Shown piece by piece: positions 53,128 to 64,000 of a stretch of 64,000 nucleotides of DNA. Origin of the DNA: Sphingomonas jeddahensis (lineage in GTDB: Bacteria; Pseudomonadota; Alphaproteobacteria; Sphingomonadales; Sphingomonadaceae); contig NZ_MPSB01000001.1 in assembly GCF_001981525.1 (NCBI RefSeq), positions 62,001 to 126,000 on the forward strand. Reading direction: 5' to 3'. The notes under the pieces are model-generated. The model ran no database searches. It saw only the letters and a list, made by a program, of their open reading frames with translations, and was not told the origin of the DNA. The position numbers and the translations under genes are program-made. The stretch's first letter is position 1. Each line of letters opens with the position of its first letter.

Positions 53128-54672
53128 TTACAGGCAAGCCTCGAGGAACGCCTGGTCGAAGCCGAACTGCTTCGCCTTGTCGATCGTGTAAGGGCGAAGT
53201 CCCATGGCGCGGTATTCGCCGATGATCTTGCCGTCGGCGGTTTCGTCAAGATACTCGAACTTGAAGAGTTCCTGCGTGACGATCACCGGGCCTTCCATGC
53301 CAATCACTTCGGTGACGTTCGTCACGCGGCGCGAGCCGTCTCGCAGGCGCTTCACCTGGATGATCATGTCGACCGAGTCGGCGATCTGGCGGCTGATCGC
53401 TTCCTTGGGCACCTTGATGTCCGACATCATCACCATGTTCTCCATACGCGCCAGCGCCTCGCGCGGGGAGTTGGAGTGAAGCGTACACATCGAGCCGTCG
53501 TGGCCGGTGTTCATCGCCGAGAGCATGTCGAAACACTCGCTGCCACGAATTTCGCCCAGGATGATGCGGTCCGGGCGCATACGCAGCGCGTTCTTGACGA
53601 GATCGCGGATGCTGATTTCGCCCTGACCTTCGAGGTTCGCGGGACGCGTTTCGAGCGGGAGCCAATGCGGCTGCTGCAAGCGAAGTTCGGCGGCGTCCTC
53701 GATCGTCAGCACGCGCTCGCCCGGGTCGATCATCTTCGACAGCGCGTTGAGCATGGTGGTCTTGCCCGAGCCGGTGCCGCCCGAGATGACGATGTTGAAG
53801 CGGCAAGCGCCGGCGATCTTCAGCGCGGTCGCCATCTTCGGCGACATCGAGCCGAAGCCCGCCATCATGTCGAGCGTGATCGGCTTGGCCGAGAACTTAC
53901 GGATCGAGATCGCCGTGCCCTTGAGGCTCAGCGGCGGCACGATGACGTTGACGCGGCTGCCGTCCTTCAGGCGCGCGTCGGCGAGTGGCGTGGTTTGGTC
54001 GACGCGGCGGCCGACCGAGTTGCAGATGCGCTGCGCGATCTGGAACAGATGCTCCTCGTCGCGGAACTGGATCTGCGCGAGCTGAAGCTTGCCCTTCTTT
54101 TCGATAAACGTCTGGTCGGGGCCGTTGACCATGATGTCGGAGATTTCCGGGTCGGCGAGCAGCTCCTCGAGTGGGCCAAGGCCGAGCAACTCGTCGACCA
54201 GCACCTTCTCAAGCGCGAACTGTTCGCGGCGGTTGAGGGTCAGCTTGAGCTCGGCGAGAACTTCTCCAATGATTGGTCGGAATTCCTCGGCAAGCTCGTC
54301 CTTGCCGAGCGTCGCGGCGGCTTCGGGATCGACGCGCTCCAGGAGGCGGGGAAGCACTTGTTCCTTGATCTTGTGGATCGAGGTCTCAAACCCCTCCATG
54401 CGGCTGCTGCCCGCCTCGCCGGACGCCGCCTGACGGTCGGCAAGGCGCTGCATGGCGTTCTGCTGCAGGACGGGCATGTTGCCACCGTGCTCGGGCGCGG
54501 CGAGTTCGCCGGGTAGCGGGAGCGTGTCGAGCGAGGGGAATTGCTCGCCGCCGGGCTCGGCGCGCGGCGAATTGTTGTCCGGCCGAGGGGCGCCGCCCTG
54601 CATGGGCCGCGCCACGCCGAAGCCGGGCCGTGCTGCCGTTCCCACACCATTTCTACGCCCGAACGCGTTCAT
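53128..54672 (-). CDS. cpaF: CpaF family pilus assembly ATPase
   Basis: CpaF/TadA powers Flp-type pilus assembly. The 514-residue protein has a long disordered N-terminus (about 130 residues), the N-terminal domain, and the RecA-like domain with Walker A GGTGSGKTT (about residue 298), the Asp box, Walker B-like RIILGEIRGSE and the His box AMNTGHDGSMCTLHSNSP. ATG 54672 is chosen. None of the other cpa/tad genes adjoin it: the neighbours are a receptor, ada and repeats. The repeat E hairpins lie just upstream. Confidence 0.9.
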   Translation of the reverse strand: MNAFGRRNGVGTAARPGFGVARPMQGGAPRPDNNSPRAEPGGEQFPSLDTLPLPGELAAPEHGGNMPVLQQNAMQRLADRQAASGEAGSSRMEGFETSIHKIKEQVLPRLLERVDPEAAATLGKDELAEEFRPIIGEVLAELKLTLNRREQFALEKVLVDELLGLGPLEELLADPEISDIMVNGPDQTFIEKKGKLQLAQIQFRDEEHLFQIAQRICNSVGRRVDQTTPLADARLKDGSRVNVIVPPLSLKGTAISIRKFSAKPITLDMMAGFGSMSPKMATALKIAGACRFNIVISGGTGSGKTTMLNALSKMIDPGERVLTIEDAAELRLQQPHWLPLETRPANLEGQGEISIRDLVKNALRMRPDRIILGEIRGSECFDMLSAMNTGHDGSMCTLHSNSPREALARMENMVMMSDIKVPKEAISRQIADSVDMIIQVKRLRDGSRRVTNVTEVIGMEGPVIVTQELFKFEYLDETADGKIIGEYRAMGLRPYTIDKAKQFGFDQAFLEACL

Positions 54673-54756
54673 GCCAAACAGTCCTGCTAGTCCTGGGGCC
54701 GAAGCGGTAAATGGGAAGGCTTTAGATTTGCCTAACCAATGGTGGGAGCTGCCGTC

Positions 54757-54894
54757 CTCCCTATGCGCAGCATGGAGAGGGGGACCGCCGCCGAAGGCGG
54801 GGGTGGAGGGGACTGTCACGAGGGGCAGCGTTCGTGGATTTCCCCTCCACCAGCTTCGCTGGTCTCCCTCCCCATCTGCGATGGGGAGGATGAG
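54757..54894. repeat. paired stem-loop repeat, family E
   Basis: Two related stem-loops (TCCTCCCTATGCGCAGCATGGAGAGGG-type at 54757 and CTCCCCATCTGCGATGGGGAG at 54870-54892) flank an inverted GGTGGAGGGG/CCCCTCCACC pair. The element separates cpaF from ada, and its end touches the ada stop codon. Confidence 0.65.
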
Positions 54895-55959
54895 TTAGCG
54901 CTTCCGTTCCCGCTCAAGCAGCGTCTGCTTGCGCTCGGGGCCGTGGGCGTAGCCGCCGATCGTGCCATCGCTCTTCGTCACGCGGTGGCAGGGGATGAGG
55001 ACGGGGACGTGATTGGCGCCGCAGGCTGTGCCGGCTGCGCGAACGGCGCCGGGGCGGCCGGCGAGCGCGGCGAGCTGGGCATAGGAGCGGGTTTCGCCGG
55101 GTGGGATGGTGCGCAAGGCCTGCCAGATCGCTTCCTGGAAGGCGGTGCCGCGAACGTCGAGGGGCAAATCATGGTTGCGATCGGGGGATTCCACCGCCGC
55201 GATTACCCGTGCTGCCAGGTCGGACAGGGCTTCGCCACCAGCGATGAGCTCGGCCGCGGGGAAGCAGGCGCGCAGGTTCGCGCCATCCTCCTCAAAGGCG
55301 AGGCGGCAGATGCCGCGGTCGGTGGCGGCGATCAGGAGCGGGCCTAAGCTGGTAGAGGCGATCGTCCAGCGGATCGTTACGCCGGCGCCGCCGCGGCTCC
55401 ACGCGCTGGGGCTCATGCCGAGGCGCGGCGCTGCGTGTTCGTAGAAGCGGCTGGGAGCGGAATAGCCGCTGTCGTAGATCGCCTCCGTAACGGAAGCGCC
55501 ATCGGCGAGCGCGGCGGCGGCGCGGTGGGCCTTGCGGGCGCGGGCGTAAGCGGCCGGGGTGATGCCGGTGGCGCGCTTGAACAAGCGGTGGAAATGATGG
55601 GGCGCGTAGCCGACGCGCGCCGCAAGCTGGTCGAGCGAAGGCGCTTCATCCGCGGTTTCGAGCAGGGCGATGGCGTCGGCGACAGCAGTGCGGTCGCGCC
55701 CGAGCTCATCGGGGCGGCAGCGCAGGCAAGCGCGATAGCCAGCAGCCAGCGCTTCGGCCGGGCCGGCGTGGAAGGAGACGTTCTCGCGGCGCGGATGGCG
55801 CGCGGGACAGCTCGGCTTGCAATAGATGCCGGTGGTGCGCACCGCGACGACGAAGCGGCCGTCTGCGGCGCGATCGCGCGCTTCGAAGGCGGCCCAGGCG
55901 GCGGCAGGATCGATGGCGGCGCGCGCTGCGGGGTCGATGGCGTCACTCATGGGCGTCAT
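54895..55959 (-). CDS. ada: bifunctional Ada: alkyl-phosphotriester sensor and O6-methylguanine-DNA methyltransferase
   Basis: Ada repairs methylated DNA and activates the adaptive response. Counting from ATG 55959, the N-terminal zinc site has Cys47, Cys51, Cys78 and Cys81, with spacings 4-27-3 identical to E. coli Cys38/42/69/72. The AraC-type helix-turn-helix follows (PSLDQLAARVGYAPHHFHRLFKRATGITPAAY). The C-terminal methyltransferase has the acceptor Cys in VPVLIPCHRVTKSDG and the final GGYAHG motif. Starts at 55950, 55959 and 55968 are all possible. It diverges from the crotonase gene. Confidence 0.93.
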   Translation of the reverse strand: MTPMSDAIDPAARAAIDPAAAWAAFEARDRAADGRFVVAVRTTGIYCKPSCPARHPRRENVSFHAGPAEALAAGYRACLRCRPDELGRDRTAVADAIALLETADEAPSLDQLAARVGYAPHHFHRLFKRATGITPAAYARARKAHRAAAALADGASVTEAIYDSGYSAPSRFYEHAAPRLGMSPSAWSRGGAGVTIRWTIASTSLGPLLIAATDRGICRLAFEEDGANLRACFPAAELIAGGEALSDLAARVIAAVESPDRNHDLPLDVRGTAFQEAIWQALRTIPPGETRSYAQLAALAGRPGAVRAAGTACGANHVPVLIPCHRVTKSDGTIGGYAHGPERKQTLLERERKR

Positions 55960-56033
55960 GTAGGACATGGCGTGGGCGCGGGCATCCCGTGGCTTACGAT
56001 CAAAACAAACTGTCAAAAGATTGGGAGAGGGTG

Positions 56034-56813
56034 ATGGACGATCTGGTGCTGCTGGAGGTTGCCGATGGCGTGGCGACGGTGACGTTGAACCGGCCCGGGG
56101 CGATGAACGCGCTGTCCAAGGCGCTGCGTTCGCGATTGTACGAGGTCATGACCATGGTCGATGGCGACGATGATGTGCGCGCGGTGGTGCTGACCGGCGC
56201 GGGTGAGCGGGCGTTCACTGCGGGGCTGGACCTCAAGGAACTTGGGTCGCAGGCGGGGGCGCTGGGGTCGGCGAATGCGACGGGCGCGGACGAGAATCCG
56301 GTCAAGGCGATCGAGCTGTGCCGCAAGCCAGTGGTGGGCGCGATCAACGGCGTGGCGATCACCGGCGGGTTCGAGGTGGCGCTGGCATGCGACATATTGA
56401 TCGCCAGCGAGAATGCGCGGTTTGCCGATACGCATGCGCGCGTTGGCGTCATGCCGGGTTGGGGGCTGAGCCAGAAGCTGTCGCGGCTGATCGGGATTTC
56501 GCGCGCGAAGGAATTGTCGCTGAGCGGGAATTTTCTGGATGCGGCGACAGCGGAGCGCTGGGGGCTGGTCAATCGCGTGGTGCCGGCTGGGGAATTGCTG
56601 GCGGTCGCGCGCAAGCTGGCGAGCGATATCGCCTCGGCGGATGCGGGGTTCATTGCCGCGTACAAGCGGCTGATCGATGACGGATTTGCGCGGCCGTTCG
56701 GGGAGGCGATGGCGCTGGAGCATGAGCGCTCGTCTGCGGCGAACCGCGCGGTGACGCCGGAGGCGGTCGAGGCGCGGCGCGCGGCCGTGCAGGCGCGGGG
56801 GCGGGCGCAGTAG
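56034..56813 (+). CDS. enoyl-CoA hydratase/isomerase (crotonase) family protein
   Basis: The 259-residue protein has the crotonase fold: oxyanion-hole segments ERAFTAGLDLKEL and GAINGVAITGGFEVALACDILIA. The Glu in GGFEVA matches the first catalytic Glu of rat enoyl-CoA hydratase. At the second position HARVGVMPGWG has no Glu, so simple hydratase activity is doubtful and an isomerase, hydrolase or other crotonase reaction is possible. ATG 56034 with GAGAGG five bases upstream is preferred to 55989. Its start region faces ada. Confidence 0.88.
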   Translation: MDDLVLLEVADGVATVTLNRPGAMNALSKALRSRLYEVMTMVDGDDDVRAVVLTGAGERAFTAGLDLKELGSQAGALGSANATGADENPVKAIELCRKPVVGAINGVAITGGFEVALACDILIASENARFADTHARVGVMPGWGLSQKLSRLIGISRAKELSLSGNFLDAATAERWGLVNRVVPAGELLAVARKLASDIASADAGFIAAYKRLIDDGFARPFGEAMALEHERSSAANRAVTPEAVEARRAAVQARGRAQ

Positions 56814-56823
56814 ATCACGCGTC

Positions 56824-56930
56824 CGTCACCCCGGACTTGATCCGGGGTCCATCCGCCCGCAAGCGCTGCCGTGCATCATGAGCCGCAGCGCTCGCGGCAC
56901 CTTGGATCTCGGGCCAAGCCCGGGATGACG
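56824..56930. repeat. dispersed palindromic repeat, family B
   Basis: It begins CGTCACCCCGGACTTGATCC and ends AAGCCCGGGATGACG, with an inner hairpin around AGCGCTGCCG / CGCAGCGCT. It lies between the crotonase and the HExxH protein genes. Confidence 0.85.
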
Positions 56931-56999
56931 GATGTGGTTGGGGCTTCTCACGGCGCCAACAGCGGATAAGCTGTCTCTGGAGAAGGAAGAGGGGAACGG

Positions 57000-58541
57000 A
57001 TGATCTGGCGGTGGCTGGTGGCGCTGGGGTGCGCGTTGGCGGCGGCGACGTCAGCACAAGCGGAGTGGCTGGAGGCGCGGTCGCGGCATTTCGTGCTCTA
57101 TTCGGACACGAGCGAGGCGACGTTGCGCAAACAATCGGAGGCGCTGGAGCGGCTCGACTGGGGGCTTCGGCGCTTCATGGCGGTGGAGGAAGAGCCCGAG
57201 ATCGCCTCGCGCAAGCTGACCGTGTTCATGGTCGAGGATCGTGACGTCAAACGGCTATGCCGGTGCAGCAATGCCGCCGGCTTCTACCATTCGCGGGTGA
57301 GCGGATCGGTGGCCTATAGCGGGCGCGGCGGGTGGACCGATGCGAACAATTGGGGCCGCGTGGTGCTGTTCCACGAATATGCCCATCATTTCATGTTCGG
57401 CAGCTATGATGTCGCCTTTCCGGCCTGGTATGCGGAAGGGTTCGCCGAGTTCGCCTCCACCATGCGGATTTCGGACGATCAGGCGGTGATCGGCTACCCT
57501 GCCCAGCATCGCGCCAATGGGCTGATGATGGGTGAGCGGCTGACGGCGGCGCAGCTGTTCGACCCCGCGAACCGCGCGCGCTGGTCCGCGCAGCAGATGG
57601 ATGTGTTCTACGGGCGCGGCTGGCTGATGACCCATTATCTCAGCTTCGATCGGGACCGGTTCATCAAGTTCCAGAATTACCTCAAGGCGATCAACCGCGG
57701 GGTGCCGGGCGTCGAGGCGGGGCAGCAGGCCTTTGGTGACCTGAAGGCGCTCGACAAGGAACTGGCGCGGTATCTGCGGCAGAGCCGGTTGCCAGGCTTG
57801 CCGATGCGGTTCGAAGGCGCGGCGGTACCGCCAGTGGCGATCCGCCGCCTGAGTGCGGGCGAAGCGGCGCTGATCGACGAGCGGATGACGTCGGTGCGGG
57901 GCGTCAATCGCGAAAGCGGGCGCAAGCTGTTCGGAAAAGCCGCGCCAATTGCGGCGCGCTACCCCGACGATCCGGTGGTGCAGGGATGGCTTGCCGAGAT
58001 GGCGTATGATGCGGGCGACTTTCCGGCGGCGCTTGCGGCGGCGGATCGGGCTCTGTCGCGCGATCCCAAATCCGTACAGGCGCTGCTGTACCGCGGCATG
58101 ACGAAGCTGCGGCAGGTGAATGATGCCAAGTCCGAGGATGCGGCTGCCTGGGCGGAGGCGCGGCGCGCGATCGTGGCTGCGAATCGTGCCGACCCGAACG
58201 ATGCGGAGCCCTTGTGGTGGTTCTGGCAGAGCTTCGGGATGCAGGGGATCGAGCCGACGCCCTCGGCCGTCGCTGGGCTGCACCGCGCGCAGGAACTCGC
58301 CCCGCAGGACGAATCGGTGCGATTCGCGGCGGCGATGGTGCGGTTGAAGGCGGAGGAGCTGCCGCAGGCCAAGCGGCTGCTACGGCCGATCGCCTATCAC
58401 CCGCATGCGCCCGCGGACAATCCGGCGAGCCGGATGGTGGCGGCGCTGGATGCGGGGAAGAAGGGGGCTGAGGTGATGGCGATCGGCGCGGCGGCGATGA
58501 TGGAAAAGGCGATCATGCGAGCCGGTGAGGGCGGGGACTAG
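57000..58541 (+). CDS. secreted putative zinc metallopeptidase with TPR-like C-terminus
   Basis: I recognise no named family beyond resemblance to peptidase MA-like/DUF1570 proteins. The 513-residue product has a signal peptide (MIWRWLVALGCALAAATSAQA), then a domain with the zinc-protease motif HEYAHHFM (about residues 125-132) and a downstream Glu in WYAEGFAEFAST that can be the third ligand. The last 200 residues hold helical repeats of TPR type (AYDAGDFPAALAAADRALSRDPKSVQALLYRGM). AGAGGGGA precedes the ATG. Confidence 0.78.
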   Translation: MIWRWLVALGCALAAATSAQAEWLEARSRHFVLYSDTSEATLRKQSEALERLDWGLRRFMAVEEEPEIASRKLTVFMVEDRDVKRLCRCSNAAGFYHSRVSGSVAYSGRGGWTDANNWGRVVLFHEYAHHFMFGSYDVAFPAWYAEGFAEFASTMRISDDQAVIGYPAQHRANGLMMGERLTAAQLFDPANRARWSAQQMDVFYGRGWLMTHYLSFDRDRFIKFQNYLKAINRGVPGVEAGQQAFGDLKALDKELARYLRQSRLPGLPMRFEGAAVPPVAIRRLSAGEAALIDERMTSVRGVNRESGRKLFGKAAPIAARYPDDPVVQGWLAEMAYDAGDFPAALAAADRALSRDPKSVQALLYRGMTKLRQVNDAKSEDAAAWAEARRAIVAANRADPNDAEPLWWFWQSFGMQGIEPTPSAVAGLHRAQELAPQDESVRFAAAMVRLKAEELPQAKRLLRPIAYHPHAPADNPASRMVAALDAGKKGAEVMAIGAAAMMEKAIMRAGEGGD

Positions 58542-58547
58542 CTTTCA

Positions 58548-58576
58548 CGTCATGCCGGGCTCGTCCCGGCATGACG
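58548..58576. repeat. short palindrome related to family B
   Basis: Perfect 12-base arms CGTCATGCCGGG / CCCGGCATGACG with the loop CTCGT. It sits between two convergent genes and may end transcription on both strands, although no T-run is present. Confidence 0.75.
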
Positions 58577-58584
58577 ATGGTGGC

Positions 58585-59262
58585 TTAGCCGCCGTTTTCG
58601 CGAAACAGCGTCAGCGTGCGGTCTCTTGCGAGCTCGGCCGAGGGCTCGTGATAATCCTTGCGGCGATCAGAGTTGAAGCCGTGGCCCGCTTCGTAGATGT
58701 GCACCTCGGCGAGCGGGAATTGCTTTGCGACCACCGCTTCGACCCCTTCCATGGGAATGCCGCGATCGTAGCGGCCGAAGTGCGCGATCACCGGCACGCG
58801 CGGCGCCGCTTCCTCCGCGATGGCCGGCACCATGCTGCCGTAATAGGCCGAGGCTGCCGCCACGCCATCGAGCTTGGTCGCGGCGGCCCAGGCGATCGAG
58901 CCGCCGTAGCAATAGCCAACCACGAACACCGGGCCCTTTGCCCGGAGCGCGTCGATGCAGGTCTGCGTGTCCTTGAGCGACAGGTCAAAGGGGTGCAGCG
59001 TACGGGCGAGTTCCACCGCGCGCTCGAAATCGGGGCCGCTGTAACCCGCTTCGAATCCGGGATGCTCGCGATCGAACAGAGCGGGGGAGAGGACCTCATA
59101 GCCTTCGCTGGCATAGTCATCCGCCATCTCGCGGATGTGATCGGTGACCCCGAATATTTCCTGCACCAGCACCACCCCGCCGCGGCGCTCGCCCTCGGGC
59201 TTGGCGTGATAGACGGCGATCTCGGCGCCGTCGCTCATCGTCATTCGGATCATGTCACCCAT
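58585..59262 (-). CDS. dienelactone hydrolase family protein
   Basis: An alpha/beta hydrolase of 225 residues. The nucleophile is the Cys in GYCYGG, and the Asp in FGRYDRGIP and the His in AGHGFN complete the DLH triad. The family hydrolyses carboxymethylenebutenolide-like lactones, but most members have unknown substrates and no aromatic degradation genes are nearby. GGGAGG lies before the ATG. It diverges from the ATP synthase operon. Confidence 0.9.
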   Translation of the reverse strand: MGDMIRMTMSDGAEIAVYHAKPEGERRGGVVLVQEIFGVTDHIREMADDYASEGYEVLSPALFDREHPGFEAGYSGPDFERAVELARTLHPFDLSLKDTQTCIDALRAKGPVFVVGYCYGGSIAWAAATKLDGVAAASAYYGSMVPAIAEEAAPRVPVIAHFGRYDRGIPMEGVEAVVAKQFPLAEVHIYEAGHGFNSDRRKDYHEPSAELARDRTLTLFRENGG

Positions 59263-59400
59263 CGTTCATCCTCCCGTCACGGATTGTTGCATAGCGGCTA
59301 CCCCTTTGCTACGCGCCGGCCAACCCAAGCGTCGGCCACGTTCGTGCGCCGTGTTTTCGCATGGGGGTTTAACCTTAGTGCGAACGGGGATTCGACTCGC

Positions 59401-61505
<2,105 letters not shown>

Positions 61506-61531
61506 GAGCGGGACAGGCGGCAACACACATC

Positions 61532-61622
61532 CGTCACCCTGAACCCGTTTCAGGGTCCACCCTTCCACCAGCGACGGCGTCGCGAGCGGAGGGGTGGGTG
61601 CTGAAACAAGGTCAGCATGACG
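61532..61622. repeat. dispersed palindromic repeat, family B variant, inside the atp operon
   Basis: It begins CGTCACCCTGAACCCGTTTC and ends AACAAGGTCAGCATGACG, related to the 5678 copy. It lies between atpA and atpG and could alter transcript stability between the two subunits. Confidence 0.75.
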
Positions 61623-61647
61623 GCGCTGGGGAAGTGACGAAGCATCA

Positions 61648-62532
61648 ATGGCAAGCCTAAAGGCCCTCAAGATCCGCATCGGCTCAGTGAAGTCGACGCA
61701 GAAGATCACCAAGGCGATGAAGATGGTCGCGGCGGCCAAGCTGCGTCGTGCGCAGGAGGCGGCCATCGCCGGCCGTCCATATGCCGAGCGGCTCGAAGCA
61801 GTGATGGCGAGCCTCGCGTCCAAGGTAGGCGTCACCGAGGGCAGCTCGAAGCTGCTCGCCGGCACCGGCCGGGATCAGGTGCATCTGCTGGTGGTCGCGA
61901 CGTCGGAGCGCGGCCTGGCGGGTGCGTTCAACACCAATATCGTGCGTGCCGCGCGCAAGAAGGCGGAAGAGCTGGAAGCCGCAGGCAAGACTGTGCGCTT
62001 CTATCTCGCCGGCAAGAAGGGCCGCGTGCTGCGCCGTTTTTACCCGAATGCGATCGCCGCCGACCATGAGCTGGGCCAGCACAAGGTGCTTGGGTTCGAC
62101 CAGGCGCGCGAAGTAGCGGATGATCTGATCGCGCGCTTCGAGGCGGGCGAGTTCGACGTCGCCCATCTGTTTTACGCCAAGTTCCAGTCGGCGTTGGTGC
62201 AGATCCCCACCGGGCAACAGATCATTCCGGTGTCGGTGCCCGCCGGGAGCAGCGTTGAGATGGCGAACGATGGGGACGCCACGGTCGAGTATGAGCCCGA
62301 CGAGGAAGCGATCCTCGCCGAGCTGCTGCCGCGCAACGTAGCAATTCAGATTTTCCGCGCGATGCAGGAAAACGCCGCCTCCGAGCAGGGCAGCCGCATG
62401 ACCGCGATGGACAATGCGACGCGCAACGCCGGCGACATGATCAAGCGGCTCTCCATCCAGTACAATCGCGCGCGTCAAGCCGCGATCACGACCGAGCTGG
62501 TCGAGATCATCTCGGGCGCCGAAGCGCTGTGA
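61648..62532 (+). CDS. atpG: ATP synthase F1 subunit gamma
   Basis: Gamma is the central rotor shaft. The 294-residue protein has the terminal coiled coils: [32 protein letters not shown] at the N-terminus and [46 protein letters not shown] at the C-terminus. Its stop overlaps the next gene's ATG by one base. Confidence 0.97.
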   Translation: MASLKALKIRIGSVKSTQKITKAMKMVAAAKLRRAQEAAIAGRPYAERLEAVMASLASKVGVTEGSSKLLAGTGRDQVHLLVVATSERGLAGAFNTNIVRAARKKAEELEAAGKTVRFYLAGKKGRVLRRFYPNAIAADHELGQHKVLGFDQAREVADDLIARFEAGEFDVAHLFYAKFQSALVQIPTGQQIIPVSVPAGSSVEMANDGDATVEYEPDEEAILAELLPRNVAIQIFRAMQENAASEQGSRMTAMDNATRNAGDMIKRLSIQYNRARQAAITTELVEIISGAEAL

Positions 62533-63152
62533 TGAAGACGGGCATCCTGCTGGCGGGTGCGCTCGCCGTGGCGGGCTGCTCGGGCACGCCGGCCGGGAAC
62601 GAGACGGCGATCGCCAATGCGCTTGACAGCAATGTGACGGATGGGGACTCGTTCGTTTCGCCCAACCTTGCCGGCGGCAGCTGGGAGGGCGTGTGGAAGG
62701 ATCCGGCCAAGTCGATCGAGAACTTCAGCCGCATCGGGCTTCGACCCGGTTCGTATGAGAAGAAGGGCGAGGTGTGGCGCTCCGACGCGGAGCCGACGCC
62801 ACTGACCGATCCTTCGGGTGACCATGTCGTGACGGCCTATTTCGCCGCCTCCGGCGACGAGGAATCGCTCGACAAGGTCGCGTTCACGCTGGTCGAGCCG
62901 CAGCTGTCGAATGATCAGCAAGCGCGTGACCAGTTCGAAAAGTGGGTGACCCAGGCGCTGACGCAGCTGGGCGTGACCGGCGGCGACACGGTGGTGAAGG
63001 CGATCCATGGCGAGAAGCGCATGGAGGGCAAGCTGAAGGGTGGCGCCGATTACGCGGTGACGCGTGAGACGAATGCCAAGGAGCGACGGCTGACCGTGAC
63101 CTTCGCGCGCGCCGCGCCTATATTGAACGGGACCGATCCGACCGCGCGCTGA
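62532..63152 (+). CDS. hypothetical lipoprotein within the atp operon
   Basis: A 206-residue product with a lipoprotein signal peptide ([18 protein letters not shown], lipobox VAGC). No domain is recognisable. The mature part is acidic near its start and has a mixed alpha/beta pattern. The start overlaps the atpG stop (TGATG), and atpD starts 74 bases after its stop, so it is surely co-transcribed with the F1 genes. The standard alphaproteobacterial order is atpHAGDC without an intervening gene. Confidence 0.82.
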   Translation: MKTGILLAGALAVAGCSGTPAGNETAIANALDSNVTDGDSFVSPNLAGGSWEGVWKDPAKSIENFSRIGLRPGSYEKKGEVWRSDAEPTPLTDPSGDHVVTAYFAASGDEESLDKVAFTLVEPQLSNDQQARDQFEKWVTQALTQLGVTGGDTVVKAIHGEKRMEGKLKGGADYAVTRETNAKERRLTVTFARAAPILNGTDPTAR

Positions 63153-63184
63153 CGTGGCGAGGGTTCCGAAACGCAACGAGATAA

Positions 63185-64000
<816 letters not shown>

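Noticed and set aside
59283-59400. A tRNA-like GGGGATTCGACTC segment before atpH
   Set aside because: No matching acceptor, D or anticodon stems can be formed around it.

Overview
The window reads as chromosomal DNA of a GC-rich alphaproteobacterium, most likely a Sphingomonas or close relative. The evidence is the gene content: an atpHAGD block, CpaF, two TonB-dependent receptors, an RND pump under a TetR regulator, and a prp/acnD propionate operon with an ScfR/RamB-type regulator. Families of dispersed palindromic repeats of the sphingomonad kind also fill many intergenic gaps. Nearly all genes are intact. I see no rRNA, tRNA, CRISPR array, prophage or IS element. GC content was judged by eye.

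Layout. 1-10 kb: folB, then a minus-strand branched-chain amino acid region (miaA-ilvB-ilvH-ilvC and, separately, leuA with a Leu-rich leader peptide), a BLUF photosensor, a YceI protein and a TonB-like protein. serB diverges from miaA with overlapping start codons. 10-18 kb: a GT4 glycosyltransferase, a long flavin oxidoreductase of the nitronate monooxygenase family, a 2-hydroxyacid dehydrogenase, and a tightly packed SH3/nadC/membrane protein/RNase T2 operon, followed by a CoxE-like VWA protein. 18-22 kb: otsB, a GH15 enzyme and otsA joined by ATGA overlaps. 22-32 kb: a TonB receptor, then TetR and a complete RND tripartite efflux operon with a near-perfect operator palindrome, a small hypothetical gene and a phosphoesterase. 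32-40 kb: the 2-methylcitrate cycle operon acnD-prpF-prpC-prpB and its regulator.

40-50 kb: queH, then a cobalamin riboswitch with no gene to control, then a convergent glgX-treZ-malQ-treY operon that converts glycogen-type glucans to trehalose. 49-59 kb: DUF2934 and PilZ proteins, a ZnuD-like receptor with a His-rich segment, cpaF, ada, a crotonase, a putative zinc peptidase with TPR-like C-terminus, and a dienelactone hydrolase. 59-64 kb: the ATP synthase F1 operon (atpH, atpA, atpG, atpD truncated by the window end), with a lipoprotein gene sitting between atpG and atpD.

The window encodes two independent trehalose routes (OtsAB from UDP-glucose and glucose-6-phosphate; TreYZ from maltodextrin), plus a GH15 enzyme that could degrade trehalose or related glucans. 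The most unusual observations are the repeats that have entered treZ in frame and are now translated, the orphan B12 riboswitch, the leuA leader peptide, and the lipoprotein gene embedded in the atp operon.
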